From assembly GCF_036898095.1 (NCBI RefSeq), contig NC_090735.1, positions 696,960 through 760,959 on the forward strand: a stretch of DNA of 64,000 bases, given 5' to 3'. This document shows positions 22,381-35,000 of this stretch, in pieces (position 1 is the first letter of the stretch; the number at the start of each line of letters is the position of its first letter). Made by a program: the position numbers and the translations under genes. This DNA comes from Palaemon carinicauda (lineage: Eukaryota > Arthropoda > Malacostraca > Decapoda > Palaemonidae). Under the pieces are notes generated by a model, which worked only from the letters and a program-made list of their open reading frames with translations, was not told the DNA's origin and did no database searches.

Positions 22381-25300
22381 ATAAAGTACTGACTCAGTGG
22401 GAAGGACCAAGTAGTTGGACCATAGAAGAGGAAGAGAAAAGGAACTTTATTTTGAGGAGGAAATATCTTTGATGTAGGAGTACAGGCCTTCATCATTGGA
22501 TAAAGTACTGACTCAGTGGGAAGGACCAAGTAGTTGGATCATAGAAGAGGAAGAAAAAAGGAACTTATTTTGAGGAGGAAATATCCTTTGATGTTGGAGT
22601 ACAGGCCTTCATCATTGGATAAAGTACTGACTCAGTGGGGAGGACCAAGTAGTTGGACCATAGAAGATGAAGAGAAAAAGGAACTTTATTTTGAGGAGGA
22701 AATATCCTTTGATGTTGGAGTACAAGCCTTCATCATTGGATAAAGTACTGACTCAGTGGGAAGGACCAAGTAGTTGGACCATAGAAGATGAAGAGAAAAA
22801 GGAACTTTATTTTGAGGAGGAATATATCTTTGATGTAGGAGTACAGGCCTTCATCATTGGATAAAGTACTGACTCAGTGGGAAGGACCAAGTAGTTGGAC
22901 CATAGAAGATGAAGAGAAAAAGGAACTTTATTTTGAGGAGGAAATATCCTTTGATGTAGGAGTACAGGCCTTCATCATTGGATAAAGTACTGACTCAGTG
23001 GGGAGGACCAAGTAGTTGGACCATAGAAGAGGAAGAGAAAAAGGAACTTTATTTTGGAGGAAATATCCTTTGATGTAGGAGTACAGGCCTTCATCATTGG
23101 ATAAAGTACTGACTCAGTGGGAAGGACCAAGTAGTTGGACCATAGAAGATAAAGAGAAAAAGGAACTTTATTTTGAGGAGGAAATATCCTTTGAACTAGG
23201 AGTACAGGCCTTCATCGTTGGATAAAGTACTGACTCAGTGGGAAGAACCAAGTAGTTGGACCATAGAAGATGAAGAGAAAAAGGAACTTTATTTTGAGGA
23301 GGAAATATCCTTTGATGTTGGAGTACAGGCCTTTGTCATTGGATAAAGTACTGACTCAGTGGAAAGGACCAAGTGGTTGGACCATAGAAGAGGAAGAGAA
23401 AAAGGAACTTTATTTTGAGGAAGAAATATCCTTTGATGTTGGAGTACAGGCCTTCATCATTGGATAAAGTACTGACTCAGTGGGAAGGACCAAGTAGTTG
23501 GATCATAGAAGATGAAGAGAAAAAAGAACTTTACTTAGAGGAGAAAATATCTTTTGATGTAGGAGTACAGACCTTCATCATTGGATAAAGTACTGACTCA
23601 GTGGGAAGGACCAAGTAGTTGGACCAGAGAAGAGGAAGAGATAAGGGAACTTTATTTTGAGGAGGAAATATCCTTTGATGTTGGAGTAGAGGCCTTCATC
23701 ATTGGATAAAGTACTGACTCAGTGGGAAGGACCAAGTAGTTGGACCAGAAAAGATGAAGAGAAAAAGAAACTTTATTTTGAGGAGGAAATATCTTTTGAT
23801 GTAGGAGTACAGGCCTTCAACATTGGATAAAGTACTGACTCAGTGGGAAGGACCAAGTAGTTGGACCAGAGAAGATGAGAAGAGGGAACTTTGTTTTGAG
23901 GAGGAAATATCCTTTGATGTTGGAGTAGAGTCCTTCATCATTGGATAGAGTACTGGCTCAGTGAGAAAGACGAAGTAGTTCGACCATAGAAGATGAAGAG
24001 AGAAAGGAACTTTTTTTTGAGGAGGAAATATCCTTTGATGTTGGAGTTCAGGCCTTCATCATTGGATAAAGTACTGACTCAGTGGGAAGGACCAAGTAGT
24101 TGGACCATGGAAAAGGAAGAGAAAAAGGAACTTTATTTTGAGGAGGAAATATCCTTTGATGTAGGAGTACAGGCCTTCATCACTGGAAAAAGTACTGACT
24201 CAGTGGGAAAGACCAAGTAGTTGGATCATAGAAGATGAAAAAAAAAGGAACTATATTTTGAGGAGGAAATATCCTTTGATGTTGGAGTAAAGGCCTTCAT
24301 CATTGGATAAAGTACTGACTCAGTGGGAAGGACCAAGTAGTTGGACCATAGAGGATGAAGAGAAAAGGGAACTTTATTTTGAGGGGGAAATATCCTTTGA
24401 TGTAGGAGTACAGGCCTTCATCATTGGATAAAGTACTAACTCAGTAGGAAGGACCAAGTAGTTGGACCATAGAAGATGAAGAGAAAACGGAACTTTATTT
24501 TGAGGAGGAAATATCCTTTGATGTAGGAGTTCAGGCCTTCATCATTGGATAAAGTACTGACTCAGTGGGAAGGACCTAGTAGTTGGACAATAAAAGTGAA
24601 AGAGAAAAAGGAACTTTATTTTGAGGAGGAAATATCTTTTGATGTTGGAGTACAGGCCTTCATCATTTAATAAAGTACTGACCCAGTGGGAAGGACCTAG
24701 TAGTTGGACCATAAAAGAGAAAGAGAAAGAGGAACTTTATTTTGAGGAGGAAATATCCTTTGATGAAGGAGTACAGGCCTTCATCATTGGATAAAGTACT
24801 GACTCAGTGGGAAGGACCAAGTAGTTGGACCATAGAAGAGGAAGAGAAAAAGGAACTTTATTTTGAGGAGGAAATATTCTTTGATGATGGAGTACAAGCC
24901 ATCATCGTTGGATAAAGTACTGACTCAGTGGGAAGGACCAAGTAGTTGGACCATAGAAGATGAAGAGAAAAGGGAACTTTATTTTGAGGGGGAAATATCC
25001 TTTGATGTAGGAGTACAGGCCTTCATCATTGGATAAAGTACTAACTCAGTAGGAAGGACCAAGTAGTTGGACCATAGAAGATGAAGAGAAAACGGAACTT
25101 TATTTTGAGGAGGAAATATCCTTTGATGTAGGAGTTCAGGCCTTCATCATTGGATAAAGTACTGACTCAGTGGGAAGGACCTAGTAGTTGGACAATAAAA
25201 GTGAAAGAGAAAAAGGAACTTTATTTTGAGGAGGAAATATTCTTTGATGATGGAGTACAAGCCATCATCGTTGGATAAAGTACTGACTCAGTGGGAAGGA

Positions 25301-26880
25301 CCAAGTAGTTGGACCATAGAAGATGAAGAGAAAAGGGAACTTTATTTTGAGGGGGAAATATCCTTTGATGTAGGAGTACAGGCCTTCATCATTGGATAAA
25401 GTACTAACTCAGTAGGAAGGACCAAGTAGTTGGACCATAGAAGATGAAGAGAAAACGGAACTTTATTTTGAGGAGGAAATATCCTTTGATGTAGGAGTTC
25501 AGGCCTTCATCATTGGATAAAGTACTGACTCAGTGGGAAGGACCTAGTAGTTGAACCATAAAAGTGAAAGAGAAAAAGGAACTTTATTTTGAGGAGGAAA
25601 TATCCTTTGATGTTAGAGTACAGGCCTTCATCATTGAATAAAGTACTGACTCAGTGGGAAGGACCTAGTAGTTAGACCATAAAAGAGAAAGAGAAAAAGG
25701 AACTTTATTTTGAGGAGGAAATATCCTTTGATGTAGGAGTACAGGCCTTCATCATTGTATAAAGTACTGACTCAGTGGGGAGGACCAAGTAGTTGGACCA
25801 TAGAAGATGAAGAGAAAAAGGAACTTTATTTTGAGTAGGAAATATTCTTTGATGTTGGAGTACGGGCCTTCATCATTGGATAAAGTACTGACTCAGTGGG
25901 GAGGACCAAGTGGTTGGACCATAGAAGAGGAAGAGAAATTGGAATTTATTTTGAGGAGGAAATATCCTTTGATGTAGGAGTACAAGCTTTCATCATTGGA
26001 TAAAATACTGACTCAGTGGGAATGACCAAGTAGTTGGACCATAGAAGATAAAGAGAAAAAGGAACTTTATTTTGAGGAGGAAATATCCTTTGATGTAGGA
26101 GTACAGGCCTTCATCGTTGGATAAAGTACTGACTCAGTGGGGAGGACCAAGTAGTTGGACCATAGAAGATGAAGAGAAAAGGGAACTTTATTTTGAGAAG
26201 GAAATATCCTTTGATGTTGGAGTACAGGCCCTCGTCATTGGATAAAGTACTGACTCAGTGGAAAGGACCAAGTGGTTGGACCATAGAAGAGGAAGAGAAA
26301 AAGGAACTTTATTTTGAGGAAGAAATATCCTTTGATGTTGGAGTACAGGCCTTCATCATTGGATAAAGTACTGACTCAGTGGGAAGGACCAAGTAGTTGG
26401 ATCAGAGAAGATGAAGAGAAAAAAGAACTTTACTTAGAGGAGAAAATATCTTTTGATGTAGGAGTACAGGCCTTCATCATTGGATAAAGTACTGACTCAT
26501 TGGGAAGGACCAAGTAGTTGGACCAGAGAAGAGGAAGAGAAAAGGGAACTTTATTTTGAGGAGGAAATATCCTTTGATGTTGGAGTAGAGGCCTTCATCA
26601 TTGGATAAAGTACTGACTCAGTGGGAAGGACCAAGTAGTTGGACCAAAAAAGATGAAGAGAAAAAGAAACTTTATTTTGAGGAGGAAATATCCTTTGATG
26701 TAGGAGTACGGGCCTTCATCATTGGATAAAGTACTGACTCAGTGGGAAGGACCAAGAAGTTGGACCAGAGAAGATGAGAAAAGGGAACTTTGTTTTGAGG
26801 AGGAAATATACTTTGATGTTGGAGTAGAGGCCTTCATCATTGGATAGAGTACTGGCTCAGTGAGAAAGACGAAGTAGTTC
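22381..26880 (+). repeat. Higher-order repeat A, copy 4 (rearranged)
   Basis: From about 22,620 to 24,330 the markers match copy 1 at an offset of 12,290 bp. One monomer is then missing (offset about 12,169), a three-monomer segment is multiplied (see 24840-25560), and from about 25,553 agreement resumes at an offset of 13,138 bp through about 26,370. The order of marker monomers is that of copy 1, so this is the same unit with local gains and losses. Confidence 0.65.
24840..25560 (+). repeat. 363-bp (three-monomer) tandem duplication
   Basis: The trio that includes GATGATGGAGTACAAGCC, GAGGGGGAAATATCC and AAAACGGAACTTT monomers occurs twice in succession; the GATGATGG marker lies at about 24886 and 25249, 363 bp apart. 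A related first copy lacking that marker monomer ends near 24590. This is a recent local gain inside higher-order copy 4. Confidence 0.75.
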
Positions 26881-29759
26881 GACCAAAGAAGATGAAGAGA
26901 GAAAGGAACTTTTTTTAGAGGAGGAAATATCCTTTGATGTTGGAATTCAGGCCTTCGAAATTGGATAAAGTACTGACTCAGTGGGAAGGACCAAGTAGTT
27001 GGACCATGGAAGAGGAAGAGAAAAAGGAACTTTATTTTGAGAAGGAAATATCCTTTGATGTAGGAGTACAGGCCTTCATCACTGGAAAAAGTACTGACTC
27101 AGTGGGAAGGACCAAGTAGTTGGATCATAGAAGATGAAAAAAAAAGGAACTATATTTTGAGGAAGAAATATCCTTTGATGTTGGAGTAAAGGCCTTCATC
27201 ATTGGATAAAGTACTGACTCAGTGGGAAGGACCAAGTAGTTCGACCATAGAAGAGGAAGAGAAAAAGGAACTTTATTTTGAGGAGGAAATATTCTTTGAT
27301 GATGGAGTACAAGCCATCATCATTGGATAAAGTACTGACTCAGTGGGAAGGACCAAGTAGTTGGACCATAGAAGATGAAGAGAAAAGGGAACTTTATTTT
27401 GAGGGGGAAATATCCTTTGATGTAGGAGTACAGGCCTTCATCATTGCATAAAGTACTAAATCAGTAGGAAGGACCAAGTAGTTGGACCATAGAAGATGAA
27501 GAGAAAACGGAACTTTATTTTGAGGAGGAAATATCCTTTGATGTAGGACTTCAGGCCTTCATCATTGGATAAAGTACTGACTCAGTGGGAAGGACCAAGT
27601 AGTTGGACCTTAGAAGATGAAAAATAAATTAACTTGATTTTGAAGAGGAAATATACTTTGATGTAGGATTACAGGTCTTCATCATTGGATAAAGTACTGA
27701 CTCATTGGGAAGGACCAAGTAGTTGGATCATAGAAGATGAAAAAAAATGGAACTATATTTTGAGGAGGAAATATCCTTTGATGTTGGAGTAAAGGCCTTC
27801 ATCATTGGATAAAGTACTGACTCAGTGGGAAGGACCAAGTAGTTGGACCATGGAAGAGGAAGAAAAAAAGGAACTTTATTTTGAGGAGGAAATATCCTTT
27901 GATGTAGGAGTACAGGCCTTCATCACTGGAAAAAGTACCGACTCAGTGGGAAAGACCAAGTAGTTGGATCATAGAAGATGAAAAAAAAAGGAACTATATT
28001 TTGAGGAGGAAATATCATTTGATGTTGGAGTAAAGGCCTTCATCATTGGATAAAGTACTGACTCAGTGGGAAGGACCAAGTAGTTCGACCATAGAAGAGG
28101 AAGAGAAAAAGGAACTTTATTTTGAGGAGGAAATATTCTTTGATGATGGAGTACAAGCCATCATCATTGGATATAGTACTGACTCAGTGGGAAGGACCAA
28201 GTAGTTGGACCATAGAAGATGAAGAGAAAAGGGAACTTTATTTTGAGGAGGAAATATCCTTTGATGTAGGAGTACAGGCCTTCATCATTGGATAAAGTAC
28301 TAACTCAGTAGGAAGGACCAAGTAGTTAGACCATAGAAGATGAAGAGAAAACGGAACTTTATTTTGAGGAGGAAATATCCTTTGATGTAGGAGTTCAGGC
28401 CTTCATCATTGGATAAAGTACTGACTCAGTGGGAAGGACCTAGTAGTTGGACCATAAAAGTGAAAGAGAAAAAGGAACTTTATTTTGAGGAGGAAATATT
28501 TTTTGATGTTGGAGTACAGGCCTTCATCATTGAATAAAGTACTGACTCAGTGGGAAGGACCTAGTAGTTGGACCATAAAAGAGAAAGAGAAAAAGGAACT
28601 TTATTTTGAGGAGGAAATATCCTTTGATGTAGGAGTACAAGCGTTCATCATTGGATAAAGTACTGACTCAGTGGGAAGGACCAAGTAGTTGGACCATAGA
28701 AGAAGAAGAGAAAAAGGAACTTTATTTTGAGGAGGAAATATTCTTTGATGTTGGAGTAGAGGCCTTCATCATTGGATAAAGTACTGACTCAGTGGGGAGG
28801 ACCAAGTAGTTGGACCATAGAAGATGAAGAGAAAAAGGAACTTTATTTTGAGGAGGAAATATCCTGTGATGTTGGAGTACGGGCCTTCATCATTGGATAA
28901 AGTACTGATTCAGTGGGGAGGACCAAGTGGTTTGACCATAGAAGAGGAAGAGAAAAAGTAACTTTATTTTGAGGAGGAAATATCCTTTGATGTAGGAGTA
29001 CAAGCTTTCATCATTGGATAAAGTACTGACTCAGTGGGAAGGACCAAGTAGTTGGACCATAGAAGATAAAGAGAAAAAGGAACTTTATTTTGAGGAGGAA
29101 ATATTCTTTGATGTAGGAGTACAGGCCTTCATCGTTGGATAAAGTACTGACTCAGTGGGAAGGACCAAGTAGTTGGACCATAGAAGATGAAGAGAAAAAG
29201 GAACTTTATTTTGAGGAGGAAATATCCTTTGATGTTGGAGTACAGGCCCTCGTCATTGGATAAAGTACTGACTCAGTGGAAAGGACCAAGTGGTTGGACC
29301 ATAGAAGAGGAAGAGAAAAAGGAACTTTATTTTGAGGAGGAAATATCCTTTGATGTAGGAGTACAGGCCTTCATCATGAGACAAAGTACTAACTCAGTGG
29401 GAAGGACCAAGTAGTTGGACCATAGAAGATGAAGAGAATAAGGAACTTTATTTTGAGGAGGAAATTTCCTTTGATGTAGGAGTACAGGCCTTCATCATGA
29501 GATAAAGTACTGACTCAGTGGGAAGGACCAAGTAGTTGGACCATAGAAGATGTAGAGAAAAAGGAACTTTTTTTTGAGGAGGAAATATCTTATGATGTTG
29601 GAGTTCAGGCCTTCATCATTGGATAAAGTACTGACTCAGTGGGAAGGACCAAGTAGTTGGACCAGAGAAGAGGAAGAGAAAAAGGAACTTTTTTTAGGAG
29701 GAAATATCCTTTGATGTAGGAGTACAGGCCTTCATCATTGGATAAAGTACTGACTCAGT

Positions 29760-32077
29760 GGGAAGGACCAAGTAGTTGGACCATAGAAGATGAAGAGAAA
29801 AGGGAACTTTATTTTGAGGGGGAAATATCCTTTGATGTAGGAGTACAGGCCTTCATCATTGGATAAAGTACTAACTCAGTAGGAAGGACCAAGTAGTTGG
29901 ACCATAGAAGATGAAGAGAAAACGGAACTTTATTTTGAGGAGGAAATATCCTTTGATGTAGGAGTTCAGGCCTTCATCATTGGATAAAGTACTGACTCAG
30001 TGGCAAGGACCTAGTAGTTGGACCATAAAAGTGAAAGAGAAAAAGGAACTTTATTTTGAGGAGGAAATATCCTTTGATGTTGGAGTACAGGCCTTCATCA
30101 TTGGATAAAGTACTGACTCAGTGGGAAGGACCAAGTAGTTGGACCATAGAAGAGGAAGAGAAAAGGGAACTTTATTTTGAGGAGGAAATATTCTTTGATG
30201 TTGGAGTAGAGGCCTTCATCATTGGATAAAGTACTGACTCCGTGGGGAGGACCAAGTGGTTGGACCATAGAAGAGGAAGAGAAAAAGGAACTTCATTTTG
30301 AGGAGGAAATATCCTTTGATGTTGGAGTACGGGCCTTAATCATTGGATAAAGTACTGACTCAATGGGGAGGACCAAGTGGTTGGACCATAGAAGAGGAAG
30401 AGAAAAAGTAACTTTATTTTGAGGAGGAAATATCCTTTGATGTAGGAGTACAAGCTTTCATCGTTGGATAAAGTACTGACTCAGTGGGAAGGACCAAGTA
30501 GTTGGACCATAGAAGATGAAGAGAAAAAGGAACTTTATTTTGAGGAGGAAATATTCTTTGATGTTGGAGTACAGGCCTTCGTCATTGGATAAAGTACTGA
30601 CTCAGTGGGAAGGACCAAGTAGTTGGACCATAGAAGATGAAGAGAAAACGGAACTTTATTTTGAGGAGGAAATATCCTTTGATGTAGGAGTTCAGGCCTT
30701 CATCATTGGATAAAGTACTGACTCAGTGGCAAGGACCTAGTAGTTGGACCATAAAAGTGAAAGAGAAAAAGGAACTTTATTTTGAGGAGGAAATATCCTT
30801 TGATGTTGGAGTACAGGCCTTCATCATTGGATAAAGTACTGACTCAGTGGGAAGGACCAAGTAGTTGGACCATAGAAGAGGAAGAGAAAAGGGAACTTTA
30901 TTTTGAGGAGGAAATATTCTTTGATGTTGGAGTAGAGGCCTTCATCATTGGATAAAGTACTGACTCCGTGGGGAGGACCAAGTGGTTGGACCATAGAAGA
31001 GGAAGAGAAAAAGGAACTTCATTTTGAGGAGGAAATATCCTTTGATGTTGGAGTACGGGCCTTAATCATTGGATAAAGTACTGACTCAGTGGGAAGTACC
31101 AAGTAGTTGGACCATAGAAGATAAAGAGAAAAAGGAACTTTATTTTGAGGAGGAAATATCCTTTGATGTAGGAGTTCAGGCCTTCATCGTTGGATAAAGT
31201 ACTGACTCAGTGGGAAGGACCAAGTAGTTGGACCATAGAAGATGAAGAGAAAAAGGAACTTTATTTTGAGGAGGAAATATTCTTTGATGTTGGAGTACAG
31301 GCCTTCGTCATTGGATAAAGTACTGACTCAGTGGAAAGGACCAAGTGGTTGGACCATAGGAGAGGAAGAGAAAAGGGAACTTTATTTTGAGGAGGAAATA
31401 TCCTTTGATGTAGGAGTTCAGGCCTTCATCATTGGATAAAGTACTGACTCAGTGGCAAGGACCTAGTAGTTGGACCATAAAAGTGAAAGAGAAAAAGGAA
31501 CTTTATTTTGAGGAGGAAATATTCTTTGATGTTGGAGTAGAGGCCTTCATCATTGGATAAAGTACTGACTCCGTGGGGAGGACCAAGTGGTTGGACCATA
31601 GAAGAGGAAGAGAAAAAGGAACTTCATTTTGAGGAGGAAATATCCTTTGATGTTGGAGTACGGGCCTTAATCATTGGATAAAGTACTGACTCAGTGGGAA
31701 GTACCAAGTAGTTGGACCATAGAAGATAAAGAGAAAAAGGAACTTTATTTTGAGGAGGAAATATCCTTTGATGTAGGAGTACAGGCCTTCATCGTTGGAT
31801 AAAGTACTGACTCAGTGGGAAGGACCAAGTAGTTGGACCATAGAAGATGAAGAGAAAAAGGAACTTTATTTTGAGGAGGAAATATTCTTTGATGTTGGAG
31901 TACAGGCCTTCGTCATTGGATAAAGTACTGACTCAGTGGAAAGGACCAAGTGGTTGGACCATAGGAGAGGAAGAGAAAAGGAACTTTATTTTGAGGAGGA
32001 AATATCCTTTGATGTTGGAGTACAGGCCTTCATCATTGGATAAAGTACTGACTCCGTGGGGAGGACCAAGTAGTTGA
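29760..32077 (+). repeat. 726/605-bp higher-order repeat (6 and 5 monomers)
   Basis: The unusual variant TGGCAAGGACCTAG occurs at 30001, 30727 and 31453, exactly 726 bp (6 x 121) apart. The variant ACTCCGTGGGGAGG recurs near 30238, 30963, 31569 and 32051, at steps of about 725, 605 and 483 bp. The block is thus a short higher-order repeat whose later copies have lost monomers. It ends where the 5,535-bp duplication begins. Confidence 0.7.
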
Positions 32078-35000
32078 ACCATAGAAGATGAAGAGAAAAA
32101 GGAACTCCATTTTGAGGAGGAAATATCCTTTGATGTTGGAGTACGGGCCTTAATCATTGGATAAAGTACTGACTCAGTGGGGAGGACCAAGTGGTTGGAC
32201 CATAGAAGAGGAAGAGAAAAAGTAACTTTATTTTGAGGAGGAAATATCCTTTGATGTAGGAGTACAAGCTTTCATCATTGGATAAAGTACTGACTCAGTG
32301 GGAAGGACCAAGTAGTTGGACCATAGAAGATAAAGAGAAAAAGGAACTTTATTTTGAGGAGGAAATATCCTTTGATGTAGGAGTACAGGCCTTCATCGTT
32401 GGATAAAGTACTGACTCAGTGGGAAGGACCAAGTAGTTGGACCATAGAAGATGAAGAGAAAAAGGAACTTTATTTTGAGGAGGAAATATTCTTTGATGTT
32501 GGAGTACAGGCCTTCGTTATTGGATAAAGTACTGACTCAGTGGAAAGGACCAAGTGGTTGGACCATAGGAGAGGAAGAGAAAAAGGAACTTTATTTTGAG
32601 GAGGAAATATCCTTTGATGTTGGAGTACAGGCCTTCATCATTGGATAAAGTACTGACTCAGTGGGAAGGACCAAGTAGTTGGACCATAGAAGAGGAAGAG
32701 AAAAAGGAACTTTATTTTGAGGAGGAAATATTCTTTGATGTTGGAGTACAGGCCTTCATCATTGGATAAAGTACTGACTCAGTGGGGAGGACCAAGTAGT
32801 TGGACCATAGAAGATGAAGAGAAAAAGGAACTTTATTTTGAGGAGGAAATATCCTTTGATGTTGGAGTACAGGCCTTCTTCATTGGATAAAGTACTGACT
32901 CAGTGGGAAAGACCAAGTAGTTGGACCATAGAAGATGAAGAGAAAAGGGAACTTTATTTTGAGGAGGACATATCTTTTGATGTAGGAGTACAGGCCTTCA
33001 TCATTGGATAAAGTACTGACTCAGTGGGAAGGACCAAGTAGTTGGACCATAGAAGATGAAGAGAATAAGGAAATTTATTTTGAGGAGGAAATATCCTTTG
33101 ATGTAAGAGTACAGGCTTTCATCATTGGATAAAGTACTGACTCAGTGGGAAGGACCAAGTAGTTGGACCATAAAAGATGAAAAGGTAAAGGAACTTTGTT
33201 TTGAGGAGGAAATATCCTTTGATGTTGGAGTACAGGCCTTCATCATGAGATAAAGTACTGACTCAGTGGGAAGGACCAAGTAGTTGGACCATAGAAGATG
33301 AAGAGAAAAAGGAACTTCGTTTTGAGGAGGAAATATCTTTTGATGTTGGAGTTCAAGCCTTCATCATTGGATAAAGTACTAACTCAGTGGGAAGGACCAA
33401 GTAGTTGGACCAGAGAAGAGGAAGAGAAAAAGGAACTTTTTTAGGAGGAAATATCCTTTGATGTAGGAGTACAGGCCTTCATAATTGGATAAAGTACTGT
33501 ATTCTAAATTATTTACTGTGAATAATACACCAAGAAAAAACACAAGAAATTTAATAATGAATTCTACAGTTGAATTTATCAATTTGTTGGGAATATCCTT
33601 GCTTCCTGGTTGCAACAGGTAATCCCAAACCATACGCGGTAGAGGGATGGTGCTGGCCCTGCTGCCAACTCACAGTTTCAGAATAAATCAAGAGAATCTG
33701 AAATGAGGGAAATCCTAATATAAGAAGGACTCCTAATCAAATTAACTAAATAAAATTTAATGTAAAACTTAAGAAAAATGAATCAAGTAAAATATATATA
33801 TAAAGTAAACCTCTAAATGCTCAAGAGCAATGCAATTAAGTGGGCATGTCCATCCAAACATACGTAAAAACAATGAGGCAACGAAGCACGAGATTGAGAG
33901 GCTAAGCAAAACTATCTGGGATGAACAAGTAGTTACTGGGTTAACCCGGCAGACCATAAATATAAAATTATGGCTTGAAAAATATGAATTACTACCTGTT
34001 AAATATAAGTAAAAGTAATATGCTAGCTCCAGAAATATTAATGTTGCCTTTAAATGAAGGTCCAAAAGACATATAATAGGCTTACTTGGTAAATATAATT
34101 ACATATATGGGTACCAATCGAATATGATTCTCTGATAAATTTCATGGGGAAATTCTGTTAGGACATTATTGTTCAACAATAATTACTGAAATTGAAATCG
34201 CAAATGACAAGCACCAAACGAAATTTGCAACGAACCTTCAAATTTTCAGCTATCCTTTCCAGGTCCAAATAAGCCGAATAATCGTATTAGCAACTAGATG
34301 GTGTCGGTTGGCAAGTTGTTCTTCGTGGAAATGGTGGCGGCCTAAGGGGGATAAAAGGCAGCATTATCCGCCTCCCCACCCTCGGTACATGGGCCAGGTC
34401 ACAGATACATTTAGCTCTTCATAGTTCCTTTAGAATGCACTGCACTTAAGATTTGTATGATCGTAGTACCGATCTCAAAGTCGGGCTGTGCTAGGTAGTG
34501 GTCACGTCTTCACTATCCCTCTCCTTCCAAGCTACTACTGCTCCAAAGTATTTTGGGAACGGGGTTGACGCTGGAAGATAACCAAACTAGGCAGTAACTA
34601 GTTACAGGGTTAACGTAATTAACTACCTTCGTTGCTGTTAGCTTGGTGCTTGGTATAGTTAAGTTAAAAGAAAATCAATTTACCAAACATTTATTTAAAT
34701 GATAAAGGAAATGCATATATTTACCAAGCAATTACAACAGAAGAACAAAGAACCCAAACAGCAGGATATACCTTTAATAATTAATGCTTATTTTAGAGTA
34801 TAAGGAAACAATAAAAGCAAACTACATGAGAATACGAGACTAACTAAAAATATTACGCAAAATAATGAAAATCTCTTATATTAATAAGAAGGAAAAACTA
34901 AGGATAAAAATAACTTTCCAAACATACTGACTCAGTAGGTAGGACCAAGTAGTTGAATCATAGAAGATGAGGATAAAAAGGAACTATATTTTGAGGAGGA

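Larger units (their letters stand above)
4741..33497 (+). repeat. 121-bp satellite array, left segment
   Basis: Head-to-tail monomers of 121 bp, all in one orientation, about 238 copies. The monomer has four recognisable blocks: TACTGACTCAGTGGGAAGG, then CCAAGTAGTTGGACCATAG, then an AAGATGAAGAG to TTTATTTTGAGG purine-rich section, then ATATCCTTTGATG through GGCCTTCATCATTGGATAAAG. Common variants are GATGTAGG or GATGTTGG, GAAGATGAAG or GAAGAGGAAG or AAAGAGAAAG, and GGACCATAG, GGACCAGAG or GGATCATAG. The first monomer (4741-4787) is more diverged than the rest, as is usual at an array edge. The segment 4741-9587 looks like an older, more varied relative of the 4.58-kb unit to its right: matching variants lie about 5,065-5,549 bp apart. 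No gene is seen. Short open frames recur because monomers are alike. Confidence 0.98.

Noticed and set aside
33769..34065. Overlapping 60-codon (+) and 98-codon (-) frames within the insertion as genes
   Set aside because: They overlap each other on opposite strands, are short, and show no domain or transposase/integrase motif. Their exact recurrence at 39304-39600 follows from the block duplication.
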